Positions 7,873-15,705 of a stretch of 64,000 nucleotides of DNA are shown in pieces. The position numbers and the translations under genes are program-made. Below the pieces are notes generated by a model. It worked only from the letters and a program-made list of their open reading frames with translations, did no database searches and had not been told where the DNA came from. How positions within the stretch are numbered: the first letter of the stretch is position 1; every line of letters begins with the position of its first letter. Where the stretch lies: NCBI RefSeq assembly GCF_014863605.1, contig NZ_CP062252.1, positions 4,101,001 to 4,165,000 on the forward strand. Direction: 5' to 3'. This DNA is from Pseudomonas allokribbensis (lineage in GTDB: Bacteria > Pseudomonadota > Gammaproteobacteria > Pseudomonadales > Pseudomonadaceae).

Positions 7873-8559
7873 TCAGTGAACGGTCAGGCGCTGGCGGACA
7901 AACTCTTCGGTGTGCCGCGTGACTTGATCCAGATGCCGGTCGCGCTGTTTCTCGGCATCGACCATCGCCCGTTTGCCGTGCTTTTGCAGGAGGTAGGTGT
8001 GAATCTGCTGCACTTCGAGCGAGCGGTAGATCGGCGTGGTGTCGATAAAACCGCGCAAGCCGTTGCTGCGGTAATGCCGGGTGCTCATCAGCACCTGGGT
8101 CTCCAACTGGCCCAGCACTTCAAAGCCCAGCGCCTCGAAATACGGGACTTTACCCACGCTGCACGTCAACTCGGCATGGGGGTAACGCGTCAGCATGTCG
8201 GCGATCAACGCCCGGGCCACGCCCTGACGGCGGTACGGTTGCTGCACCGCCAGATACGCCACGTTGCACGCCTCCCAATCGCCCTGCACCGGCAAGTACA
8301 ACAGGAAGCCGATCACCTGCTCCGGGTCTTCGTCGTCGGTGGCCACCAGCAGTTCCACCTCGGTGCCCTTCTCGCCGTTCAACGCCTCCAGATACAAATG
8401 CACCTCGTAGCCGACCGCGTACTGATAGACGTTGTACAGCAGGTTGCTCGGGCCGAGACCGATCGCGCTGATGTCGGTCAGGTAGTCGACCACCATTTGC
8501 AGGATCTGGCTGTTGACGCCTTCGGGGCACGGGGATTTGTAGTGGGTGATGCGGGGCAT
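7873..8559 (-). CDS. GNAT-family N-acetyltransferase
   Basis: The ~228-residue protein contains a GNAT fold: a beta-4 strand with VAYLAVQQPYRRQGVARALI around residues 100-120 (the acetyl-CoA pyrophosphate-binding Q/RxxGxA motif) and the later PYFEALGFEVLGQ. It has a longer C-terminal extension, rich in charged residues, than minimal GNATs. The acceptor substrate is unknown. I prefer the ATG at 8559 (MPRITHY), preceded by GGAG 10 bases upstream, to the ORF-extending codon at 8586. It is a lone gene convergent with the thioesterase. Confidence 0.82.
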   Translation of the reverse strand: MPRITHYKSPCPEGVNSQILQMVVDYLTDISAIGLGPSNLLYNVYQYAVGYEVHLYLEALNGEKGTEVELLVATDDEDPEQVIGFLLYLPVQGDWEACNVAYLAVQQPYRRQGVARALIADMLTRYPHAELTCSVGKVPYFEALGFEVLGQLETQVLMSTRHYRSNGLRGFIDTTPIYRSLEVQQIHTYLLQKHGKRAMVDAEKQRDRHLDQVTRHTEEFVRQRLTVH

Positions 8560-8742
8560 GGCGGGTGAACTCCGGCGGTAAAACACAAGCTGCCGGGCGG
8601 GTTGAGCGACCGGCGAACCGCGACATCATACCCTGTGCAAGCCTGACAAAAATTTCATCTGCCCGAGAACGGATCTTTCGCTGATTTGGCGTCCAATTCT
8701 TCAGCTGCGTTCATTTCCCGACGCAGGCCCTGAGGAGTTGTC

Positions 8743-9066
8743 ATGAACGTTCTGCGTTCCCTGTTCAAATGGCGAAAAGCGCTGCTGCTGGTGCCGCTGA
8801 CACTGGCCGCGCTGGCCAGTACCCCGGTGTTTGCCCAGCCCGAAATCATCATCCGTCAGGCCCCGCCACCGATGCGCATGGAACCGATGCCCGGTGCACG
8901 GCCCGGTTATGCCTGGGATCAGGGCCATTGGCGCTGGGAAGGCCGGGGATATGCCTGGGTGCCGGGGCACTGGCAACCGGTGCGTCACGGCGCACGCTGG
9001 AAACCGGGCCACTGGCAGGCCCGCGGGCCGAACTGGTACTGGATTGAAGGTCATTGGGTGCGTTGA
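8743..9066 (+). CDS. WxxGHW-repeat secreted protein
   Basis: The 107-residue protein has a signal peptide ending at about VFA-Q (residue 31) and then four copies of a Trp-rich motif of the type WxxGHW (WDQGHWRW, WVPGHWQP, WKPGHWQA, WIEGHWVR). This is the YXWGXW repeat family found in periplasmic and outer-membrane proteins of proteobacteria; its function is not established. GAGGAG lies 6 bases before the ATG. A second, shorter member of the family follows after 42 bases, so the two are probably co-transcribed. Confidence 0.85.
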   Translation: MNVLRSLFKWRKALLLVPLTLAALASTPVFAQPEIIIRQAPPPMRMEPMPGARPGYAWDQGHWRWEGRGYAWVPGHWQPVRHGARWKPGHWQARGPNWYWIEGHWVR

Positions 9067-9108
9067 TTGCTCACTTGCCCGTCCACGTCACCCACCAGGA
9101 ACATCGTC

Positions 9109-9321
9109 ATGTCGAAAACCATAAAAACCTTGCTCGCCGCCTCACTCGTGGCAATCACCTTGTCGGGCTGCGTCGTCGAACCGGTCCGCCCGCACCGCCC
9201 ACCACCGATCGTCGAAGTGGTCCCGGTAATGCCTGCGCCAGGTTATCACTGGGTCGCCGGCCATTATCGCTGGGCCGGCAACCAATGGCGCTGGGTGCCA
9301 GGGCATTGGCGGGCGTATTGA
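9109..9321 (+). CDS. Small WxxGHW-repeat lipoprotein
   Basis: The 70-residue protein has a signal peptide with lipobox LSGC (Cys near residue 20), a Pro-rich spacer (RPHRPPPI) and three repeats related to the upstream protein (YHWVAGHYRW, QWRWVPGHW). It is predicted to be anchored in the membrane through the lipidated Cys. The start at 9109 is set by AGGA about 9 bases upstream and by the signal peptide. It is probably a duplicated partner of the protein at 8743-9066. Function unknown. Confidence 0.82.
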   Translation: MSKTIKTLLAASLVAITLSGCVVEPVRPHRPPPIVEVVPVMPAPGYHWVAGHYRWAGNQWRWVPGHWRAY

Positions 9322-9327
9322 GGCCGG

Positions 9328-9885
9328 TCACTGCGCCGGTGCAACGACCTTGAACTTGATCGCGATGTCGTTCGAAACCACGGTGTCGGCCCACTCTCCG
9401 GCACCGAGGCCGAATGCATCGCGCTTGAGCACGAGTTCACCGTCGAAGATGCCGATGCTGCTGTCCGGCTTCAATTGCACCGGCACCTGCACCTCGCGGG
9501 TGACACCTTTGAGCGTGAGTCGGCCGGCAACCAGGTAATGGTTTTCATCGACCCGGCTGAAACGGGTCGATTCGAACACCGCCGTCGGAAACTTTTGCGT
9601 GTCGAACCACGCCGGTTTCACCAGCTCGGTGTTGGCGTCTTCGCTGCCGGCGTCGATGCTGGTGAGGTCGATGTGCAACGTGGTGCGGGCGCTGCCCAGA
9701 TGCTCGGTGTCGAAGTCCAGCGTCGCGTCGAACTTGCCGAACGTGCCGTACATCCGCGAGCCCATCTGGTTGTAGGTGAAACTGATCTGACTGGCGGTGG
9801 TATTGACCCGGGTGTACTCCACCGCCTGCGCCGCCGGCATGACAATCAGGCAACACGCGGCAACCAACAACAATCGAATCGACAT
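9328..9885 (-). CDS. YceI-family periplasmic protein
   Basis: The 185-residue protein has a cleavable signal peptide (MSIRLLLVAACCLIVMPAAQA) and a YceI lipocalin-like domain with the usual landmarks: SQISFTYNQMG near the start, FDTEHLG, and KFPTAVFESTRF. Family members bind polyisoprenoid lipids and are often induced by stress or base. It is convergent with the WxxGHW lipoprotein gene (6-base gap), and its neighbour upstream is a LysR gene on the same strand. Regulation is not evident. Confidence 0.88.
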   Translation of the reverse strand: MSIRLLLVAACCLIVMPAAQAVEYTRVNTTASQISFTYNQMGSRMYGTFGKFDATLDFDTEHLGSARTTLHIDLTSIDAGSEDANTELVKPAWFDTQKFPTAVFESTRFSRVDENHYLVAGRLTLKGVTREVQVPVQLKPDSSIGIFDGELVLKRDAFGLGAGEWADTVVSNDIAIKFKVVAPAQ

Positions 9886-9939
9886 GGGATGCTCCGGTGC
9901 CTCGGTGGACCTCGACTGACTTAAGCAAACATCCGCCGC

Positions 9940-10845
9940 TTACGCCACTCCGTCCGGCATGTGCGCTTTCAGGTAACCAATCAACGCCGTCACCTTGGGC
10001 GACGGCAGATGCTCGCGAGCCGTGACCGCGTTGAGATCCTGCGGCGGGCCGATCCACTCCGGCAGTACGCGGATCAGGCGTCCGGCCTGCACATCGGCTT
10101 TCATGCTCAGGTCCATCGCCAGGCTCAGCCCTTCGCCTGCCAGTAACGCATCGTGCAACAGCGCCGGGTCGTTGGCCAGGATGGAGGGCTCGACTCGATA
10201 GTCTCTCAGGCGCGCCCCTTCCCGACGCAACGGCCAGACATAACCAACATCGCGCCGGGCCTGATGCAGCGTCAACGTCTGATGCTGAAGCAACTCTTCC
10301 GGGGTTTGCGGCGTACCGTGATGCGCGAGATATGCCGGGGCCGCGTAAATGCCCGTCCCAAAACTGGCCAGTCGGCGGGCGATCAGACTCGAGTCCGGCA
10401 ATGCTCCCAGCCGCAGCGCCACGTCGATCTCCTCGCCCACCAGATCCATCGGCACATGAGAGGCCAGAATCTCCAGACGAATTTCCGGGTACGCCTGGCG
10501 AAACCCCGCCAGCAGCGGTGCAAACCAGTTCACCCCGAATGAAAACGGCACCGTTACCCGCAACCAGCCACGCGGCCCGTCACGCAATTGATGCACGGCC
10601 CGTTCGGCGTGTTCGAGGGTGTCGGCGATGGATTTGCACTGCTCGTAATACACCGCGCCCGCCTCGGTCAGGCTCAACTGGCGGGTGGTGCGGCGCAGCA
10701 GTTGCACACCGATGGCCTGCTCCAGCTCTCGCACCCGGCGGCTGACCGTGGTTTTCGGAATCTGCAAGGCGTGGGCGGCAGCGGTGAAACTGCCGAGGCG
10801 CACCACGCAGACAAACACCAGCGTGTCGTTCAAATCGCGGATCAT
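9940..10845 (-). CDS. LysR-family regulator
   Basis: The 301-residue protein has an N-terminal winged helix (SFTAAAHALQIPKTTVSRRVRELEQAIGVQLL) and a LysR substrate-binding domain. The KTTVSRRV recognition helix and overall pattern match the DsdC/PtxR-like subgroup often annotated only as LysR. The start at 10845 (MIRDLNDT) fits family alignment; the frame is open 45 bases further upstream. It diverges from an amidase gene, and a perfect TGTGCCA/TGGCACA dyad lies in the gap, so it probably controls that amidase. Confidence 0.87.
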   Translation of the reverse strand: MIRDLNDTLVFVCVVRLGSFTAAAHALQIPKTTVSRRVRELEQAIGVQLLRRTTRQLSLTEAGAVYYEQCKSIADTLEHAERAVHQLRDGPRGWLRVTVPFSFGVNWFAPLLAGFRQAYPEIRLEILASHVPMDLVGEEIDVALRLGALPDSSLIARRLASFGTGIYAAPAYLAHHGTPQTPEELLQHQTLTLHQARRDVGYVWPLRREGARLRDYRVEPSILANDPALLHDALLAGEGLSLAMDLSMKADVQAGRLIRVLPEWIGPPQDLNAVTAREHLPSPKVTALIGYLKAHMPDGVA

Positions 10846-10871
10846 TTCGGGCCTGCCTGAGGACAATGGAT

Positions 10872-10889
10872 TGTGCCACTCATGGCACA
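10872..10889. promoter_or_regulatory. Perfect dyad, probable LysR operator
   Basis: TGTGCCA (10872-10878) and TGGCACA (10883-10889) flank a CTCA spacer between the divergent LysR and amidase starts, 27 bases from the former and 77 from the latter. The position and the T-N11-A-like spacing fit a LysR-type recognition site; binding is inferred. Confidence 0.6.
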
Positions 10890-10965
10890 TTTCATGCCGC
10901 GATTATGGGCTAATCACCTGAGACCCTGCGACCTAATATCGACGCTCCCTCTCGGAGTGATACCC

Positions 10966-12402
10966 ATGAATCTCAACGAATACGCCGAACACGATGGCAT
11001 TGGCCTCGCGCAGTTGGTTGCGTCCGGCGAAGTCCACGCCAATGAGCTGGCCACACTGGCCATCGAAGCGATACAGCAGGTCAACCCATCGATCAACGCG
11101 ATCATCGAACACTGGACGCCGACGGCTGCCAGCGGCAGTGGCCCGCTGGCCGGAGTGCCGTTTCTGATCAAGGATCTGGCGATCACTGCGGCCGGGCGAC
11201 GTAATGAACTGGGTAGCCGACTCGCGCAGGGTCTGGTCGCAGAAAGCGATTCCACGCTGATGCAACGCTTCAACGCCGCCGGGCTCATCCCCCTCGGCCG
11301 CACCACCACCCCGGAAATGGCGTTCAGCACCGAAACCGACTCCCTCCTGCAAGGCCCGACCCGCAATCCGTGGAACCCGCAACTTTCCGCTGGGGGCTCG
11401 AGCGGTGGCGCCGGCGCGGCTGTCGCCGCCGGCATCGTGCCCATCGCCCATGCCACCGACGCGGCAGGATCAATCCGCGTTCCGGCAGCCTTCAATGGTC
11501 TGGTGGGCCTCAAGCCGACGCGCGGCCGCAGCTCCCACGGGCCATTGATGGATGAAGTGTTTGCCGGGCTCGGCGTGCAATTGGGCCTGTCGCGGACAGT
11601 GCGCGACAGCGCGGCGCTGATGGATGTGGTACAGGGCTGTGCGCCGGGTGATCCTTATTACACGACGGCACCGGCCGAAGGCTTTCTGGCTCAGGTCGGC
11701 CGCGATCCCGGACGGTTGCGCATCGGCTTGCTCGACACGCCGTGGAACGGGGCCAGCGTCGATCCCGATATCGCCGATGCCACCGCTCGTGTAGCCCATG
11801 AACTTCAATCCCTCGGCCATCAGGTTGAAACCGTCCGGGCACCGCTCGGTCTGTCGTGGGACGCCTTCGTCGAGGCCAACGCGCATATCTGGTGTGCCAG
11901 CCTGGTGCGCTGGATCGACCACCTCGCCGCTGCAACCCGGCGCCCTGTCGATCGCAGTTCCCTGGAACCGGCCACCCTCGCCTGCTACACCTTCGGCCAA
12001 CAATCGCGCGGCACGGACTTCGCCGCCGCGCTGGAGGTGCGCAACAGCATCGCCCGTCAGGTGGCTGCTTGGTTCGAGGAGATTGATGTACTGCTGACCC
12101 CGACCCTGCCGCACCTGCCCCAGGCCATCGGCACCTACAACCACGACGCCGAAGCCATGAACGGGCGGCAATGGACGGCGCGGGTCTTCGAGCATTCGCC
12201 CTTCACGCCGGTGTTCAATGTCGCGGGAACCCCGGCAATTTCACTGCCGCTGGGCATGTCCGGCAGCGGCCTGCCGATAGGCCTGCAATTTGCCGCACGC
12301 TTCGGCGCCGATGACCTGTTGTTGCGTCTGGCCGGGCAGCTCGAACAAGCCTTGCCGTGGCAGCATCGTCGGCCACTGATTCGGGTCGGCAATCCGCGTT
12401 GA
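10966..12402 (+). CDS. Amidase-signature family amidohydrolase
   Basis: The 478-residue enzyme shows the amidase-signature catalytic core: catalytic Lys in PFLIKDLA near residue 68, the Gly/Ser-rich SAGGSSGGAGAAVAAG with the cis-Ser, and the nucleophile Ser in DAAGSIRVPA, followed by GLKPTRGR. It hydrolyses carboxamides, and the natural substrate is unknown; it is not gatA because no gatB or gatC is nearby. The ATG at 10966 has GGAG 8 bases upstream. It diverges from a LysR gene and ends at a bidirectional terminator shared with the MATE gene. Confidence 0.88.
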   Translation: MNLNEYAEHDGIGLAQLVASGEVHANELATLAIEAIQQVNPSINAIIEHWTPTAASGSGPLAGVPFLIKDLAITAAGRRNELGSRLAQGLVAESDSTLMQRFNAAGLIPLGRTTTPEMAFSTETDSLLQGPTRNPWNPQLSAGGSSGGAGAAVAAGIVPIAHATDAAGSIRVPAAFNGLVGLKPTRGRSSHGPLMDEVFAGLGVQLGLSRTVRDSAALMDVVQGCAPGDPYYTTAPAEGFLAQVGRDPGRLRIGLLDTPWNGASVDPDIADATARVAHELQSLGHQVETVRAPLGLSWDAFVEANAHIWCASLVRWIDHLAAATRRPVDRSSLEPATLACYTFGQQSRGTDFAAALEVRNSIARQVAAWFEEIDVLLTPTLPHLPQAIGTYNHDAEAMNGRQWTARVFEHSPFTPVFNVAGTPAISLPLGMSGSGLPIGLQFAARFGADDLLLRLAGQLEQALPWQHRRPLIRVGNPR

Positions 12403-12424
12403 CACTCCGTCCGTCGCCCACAAA

Positions 12425-12454
12425 AAAGGGCTGTCCCTCACAGGACAACCCTTT
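12425..12454. terminator. Terminator between amidase and MATE genes
   Basis: The stem AAAGGG-TGTCC / GGACA-CCCTTT has one internal mismatch, with A/T-rich flanks, between the convergent stops at 12402 and 12487. Confidence 0.65.
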
Positions 12455-12486
12455 GCGGATCGGGCCGTTCGATCACCCGCGATCCG

Positions 12487-13842
12487 TCAAACCAGCCGCT
12501 CGATCTTCTGATGCTGCCAGACCAGTTTGTAGTACAGCGTCTGCAGCACCAGCATCCCGAGGTACGCCACCGGGAACGCCATCCACACGCCCTGCAAGCC
12601 AAACTGCCCGTCCAGCCAGTACGCCGCCGGCAACTGCACACCGACCACGCAAATGATCGCGATCGCGACGGGTACCAGCACCGTGCCGCTGGCGCGCATG
12701 ATCCCGCCGATGATGGCCTGGAAGCCGAAGATCAACAGGCTCCACAGCATGATGTGCAGCAAGTGCTCGGCCATCGCCCGGGTCGAGTCCTCGGTCAGGA
12801 ACAGCCCCAGCAGCCAGTGCGACAACAGGTAACCGAGCACAATCAAGCCACCGGTCAGGCACACGTTGATCCACAGCCCGGTGCGCAGGATCGGGCCCAT
12901 CCGCTCCAGCCGCCCGGCGCCAATCGCCTGGGCGCCGAGGATCGACGCGGTGATTGCAATCGACAGCGCCGGAAACTGCACATAGTTGACGATCTGCGTC
13001 ACCGCGCCATAGGCCGCCGTCGCCTGGGAGCCGTGCTGGTTGACCAGCGCCAGAATCACCAGCTCCGACAGCGACAACACAATCATCTGCACCCCGGTCG
13101 GCAGACCGATGCGCAACACCTTGCCGAGAATCTCGCCGTCCAGCCGCAACGCCCCGAAGAACTCCCGGTCCGGCGCCAGTGGATGGCCCTTGCGGATCAG
13201 GCTCCACGCCAGCCATGCCATCGCCGCCAGCGTACCGGCCAGCCCGGCGAACGCCGCGCTCTGAATCCCCAACTGCGGCAAGCCCAGCCATCCGCGAATG
13301 AACGCCGGGGTCAGCGCCAGACCGACCACGGTCGACAGCAGCAGTGCCAGCATCGGCGACAGCGTGTCGCTCACCCCGCGCAACAACTGGGTGAACAGCA
13401 CGTACACCAGCACAAACGGCAAGGTCCACATCATCACGCGGGCATAGGCCACCGCATCGTCCAGCACATCCGCCGGCGTCCCCAACCCCTGCAACGCCTG
13501 ACGCGCAAACACACTGCCCAGCACCGCCGCGACCAGCCCGATCAACACCCCCAGCAACAACGTCGCCCCGGCAATCGCCTTCACCATATGCGACTCACGC
13601 GCGCCCCACGCCTGGCCGATCAACACCCCCGCCCCGGCGCCCAGACCGATGACCAGCGCGATAAAGAAAAAGATGATCGGAAACATCCCCGACACCGCCG
13701 CCAGCGCCTGAGTGCCGAGCATCTGGCCGATATAGATGCTGTTGACCGTGCCGGACATCGACTGCAGGAAGTTCGACAGCACCATCGGGGCAAGGAACAG
13801 CAGGTAGGTTTTCCAGAGGGGTTTTTGGGCGGGGTTTTGCAT
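12487..13842 (-). CDS. MATE-family multidrug/metabolite exporter
   Basis: The 451-residue integral membrane protein has about twelve hydrophobic segments in two related halves, typical of MATE antiporters that expel cationic drugs or metabolites using Na+ or H+ gradients. Visible family features include MVLSNFLQSMSGTVNSIYIGQMLG at the first helices and VIGLGAGAGVLIGQAWGARE after helix 2. The start at 13842 gives the usual MATE N-terminus. No regulator is adjacent; substrates are unknown. Confidence 0.88.
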   Translation of the reverse strand: MQNPAQKPLWKTYLLFLAPMVLSNFLQSMSGTVNSIYIGQMLGTQALAAVSGMFPIIFFFIALVIGLGAGAGVLIGQAWGARESHMVKAIAGATLLLGVLIGLVAAVLGSVFARQALQGLGTPADVLDDAVAYARVMMWTLPFVLVYVLFTQLLRGVSDTLSPMLALLLSTVVGLALTPAFIRGWLGLPQLGIQSAAFAGLAGTLAAMAWLAWSLIRKGHPLAPDREFFGALRLDGEILGKVLRIGLPTGVQMIVLSLSELVILALVNQHGSQATAAYGAVTQIVNYVQFPALSIAITASILGAQAIGAGRLERMGPILRTGLWINVCLTGGLIVLGYLLSHWLLGLFLTEDSTRAMAEHLLHIMLWSLLIFGFQAIIGGIMRASGTVLVPVAIAIICVVGVQLPAAYWLDGQFGLQGVWMAFPVAYLGMLVLQTLYYKLVWQHQKIERLV

Positions 13843-13969
13843 TGAGGGTCCGTCTCGGGTGGGAGCGATGGGGAGAGTCTAAGGTATGCAAAGCGCTTCA
13901 GGTCGTACCCGTTTGCATTAAAACTTCGTAATCTCTACCACTTGCCCAAAATGGAAGTGAACCGATCCC

Positions 13970-14536
13970 ATGTCCCGCGTCTCGACCCTGCTGACCTCTA
14001 CCCTTTTTGCCGTTCTGGCGACGACAGCCAACGCCGCCCCGACACCAGCGCCCCAATCGCTGCAAAGCCTGCTGAGCACCCTGAACGAACGCCTGAACAT
14101 CGGCGATCTCGTCGCCCTGACCAAGTGGGACAGCGGCAAGCCGATCCAGGACAGTCCCCGCGAAGCCCAGGTCATCGCCAACGCCCGAACGCTGGCCACT
14201 GAACGCAAGCTTGATCCAGAAGACGTGGCGCAATTGATCGCCGCGCAGATGGAAGCCAACAAGCTGGTGCAATACGGTTTGCTGGCGAAGTGGCAAGCGG
14301 CGGGTGCCGCGCCGGACACACCTCGCCCGGATCTGGGCAAGCAGATTCGGCCGCGCCTGGATGAGCTGCAATCCCGCCTGTTGCAGCAATACGCCGACTT
14401 CACGCCCTACCGCCGCGACCCGAATTGCCCGGTATGGCTGGCCAAGGCGCGTAGCGGTTTGACTCACGACGGGTTGCACGAACTGGCCCTGACCCGCGCC
14501 ACCGGGGAGCTATGCGTTCGCGCGACAGCCCCGTGA
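13970..14536 (+). CDS. Secreted chorismate mutase (AroQ gamma class)
   Basis: The 188-residue protein has a signal peptide (cut near ANA-A, residue 22) and an all-helical AroQ chorismate mutase domain: LNERLNIGDLVALTKWDSGK, then SPREAQVI, and the second-helix signature IAAQMEANKLVQYGLLAKW. A C-terminal pair of Cys (NCPVW and GELCV) fits a periplasmic disulfide, as in the secreted class. It converts chorismate to prephenate outside the cytoplasm; why bacteria do this is unsettled. The gene stands alone. I leave the symbol blank because naming of this class varies. Confidence 0.85.
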   Translation: MSRVSTLLTSTLFAVLATTANAAPTPAPQSLQSLLSTLNERLNIGDLVALTKWDSGKPIQDSPREAQVIANARTLATERKLDPEDVAQLIAAQMEANKLVQYGLLAKWQAAGAAPDTPRPDLGKQIRPRLDELQSRLLQQYADFTPYRRDPNCPVWLAKARSGLTHDGLHELALTRATGELCVRATAP

Positions 14537-14660
14537 ATCGGGGCTCAGGCATCCATCGCTGGCGTCGATAGTCACCATCACGTCAATGAAGTTCTCATAA
14601 AAAATCCCGGGCGTAAGATCGGCTCCATACCAAACAAACAACACCCCGGAGCACACGATC

Positions 14661-15140
14661 ATGAAACGCCAAATCCTTCTCGGCATCGCTTTCTCGGTTC
14701 TTGCAGTCAACGCTTTTGCAGCCAAACCCGCTCACACCATGATCGCCGAAGGCGGTTCGGATCGATTGATCGAACACCGTGTAGCTGAAGGTGGTTCGGA
14801 TCGTCTGCAAGAACGTCGAGTTGCCGAAGGTGGCTCGGACCGTCTGCAAGAGCGCCGTTTAGCTGAAGGTGGCTCGGATCGTCTGCAAGAGCGCCGTGTA
14901 GCTGAAGGTGGCTCGGATCGTCTGCTGGAACGTCGAGTTGCCGAAGGTGGCTCGGATCGTCTGCAAGAGCGCCGTGTAGCTGAAGGTGGCTCGGATCGTC
15001 TGCAAGAACGTCGCGTTGCCGAAGGTGGCTCGGATCGTCTGCTGGAACGTCGCGTTGCTGAAGGTGGTTCGGATCGACTGATGGAACGCCGTGTTGCCGA
15101 AGGTGGTTCGGATCGTCTGATGGAACGCCGCGTCGCATGA
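14661..15140 (+). CDS. Secreted tandem-repeat protein (ten 13-residue repeats)
   Basis: The 159-residue protein has a clear signal peptide (cut near AFA-A, residue 20), a short linker AKPAHTM, and then ten consecutive 13-residue units of the form VAEGGSDRLxERR where x is I, Q, L or M, ending RRVA. Nothing else is present: no globular domain and no Cys. I recall similar Pseudomonas proteins being labelled 'phage infection protein' in databases, a name with no basis visible here. CGGAG lies 10 bases before the ATG. Each repeat ends in a dibasic Arg-Arg pair (His-Arg in the first), so processing into short peptides is conceivable. Function unknown. Confidence 0.8.
   Translation: MKRQILLGIAFSVLAVNAFAAKPAHTMIAEGGSDRLIEHRVAEGGSDRLQERRVAEGGSDRLQERRLAEGGSDRLQERRVAEGGSDRLLERRVAEGGSDRLQERRVAEGGSDRLQERRVAEGGSDRLLERRVAEGGSDRLMERRVAEGGSDRLMERRVA
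14742..15131 (+). repeat. 39-bp coding tandem repeat, 10 copies
   Basis: Ten in-frame 39-bp units encode the 13-residue repeats of the protein above. Copies differ mainly at synonymous positions and at the single variable codon (ATC, CAA, CTG or ATG), which shows selection for the peptide sequence. Such arrays can change copy number by slippage or recombination. Confidence 0.92.
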
Positions 15141-15167
15141 CTTGACGGCCCAATCGCAAGAAAAAGA

Positions 15168-15196
15168 AAAGCCCGGCCTGATCAGCCGGGCTTTTT
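15168..15196. terminator. Rho-independent terminator
   Basis: AAAGCCCGGC and GCCGGGCTTTTT pair around a 7-base loop, just after the repeat-protein gene and before the convergent lipoprotein gene; it can serve both strands. Confidence 0.85.
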
Positions 15197-15212
15197 CACA
15201 TCCAACCGTCGC

Positions 15213-15548
15213 TTACTGAGCGGTTCTCAGCTTGACCACGTCACCGGAGATCTTGGTGGTGTAGCCAGTCAGAACCCACGCCCAGAACCAGTTTTCCTGG
15301 ACTTGGGTGTTGATCATCGCGTCACCGCCACGGGCTTTGATCGCGGCATCTTGGGCGCGGACGAAACGGCTGTTCTGACGGATCGGGATAATGCCGAACA
15401 GCAGCAGGCCGGTGGCGGTCGCTTCGCTGTGGCCAATCACGGTGTATTGGCTGCTGTCGTATTGTTTGGTGTTCATCGCGGTGCCGGTGCAACCTGCCAG
15501 AACCACACCGAACAGTGCGGCGGCGACTACTTTGCTGAGGTATTTCAC
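15213..15548 (-). CDS. Small lipoprotein of unknown function
   Basis: The 111-residue protein begins at a GTG (15548), preceded by GGAG at 7 bases, with an N-terminal signal sequence ending in lipobox LAGC (VKYLSKVVAAALFGVVLAGC). The mature part contains YTVIGHSEATATGLLLFGIIPIRQNSRF, a Gly-rich hydrophobic motif seen in a group of small proteobacterial lipoproteins without known role, and DAMINTQVQENW. It is predicted to be membrane-anchored through the lipid. A longer upstream frame exists but would destroy the signal peptide. Confidence 0.75.
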   Translation of the reverse strand: MKYLSKVVAAALFGVVLAGCTGTAMNTKQYDSSQYTVIGHSEATATGLLLFGIIPIRQNSRFVRAQDAAIKARGGDAMINTQVQENWFWAWVLTGYTTKISGDVVKLRTAQ

Positions 15549-15661
15549 TTCAAGACTCCATGGGTATAAGCCCGGGATCCATCTCTCGGGCGGCGCACAC
15601 TTTACTGGAGGCAGTGGCACATTGGTATCAACCTGACAATATTTCATGAAGCGTGTTTCAT

Positions 15662-15695
15662 GTAACGCTGTCGGTTTAATCGCCGACAGCGTTAC
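15662..15695. terminator. Long hairpin after potF-like gene
   Basis: A perfect 13-bp stem (GTAACGCTGTCGG with its complement) and an 8-base loop lie 11 bases beyond the stop of the PotF-like gene. There is no T-run on the minus strand, so it may act as a stabilising 3' hairpin rather than a classical terminator. Confidence 0.5.
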
Positions 15696-15705
15696 CTCTT
15701 CAACT

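Noticed and set aside
14742..15131. Possible CRISPR array
   Set aside because: The units are contiguous 39-bp coding repeats with no spacers, and they encode a conserved peptide.
14707..15159. 150-codon repeat-rich open frame on the minus strand
   Set aside because: It mirrors the 39-bp tandem repeat of the secreted protein; no ribosome-binding site or signal peptide of its own.
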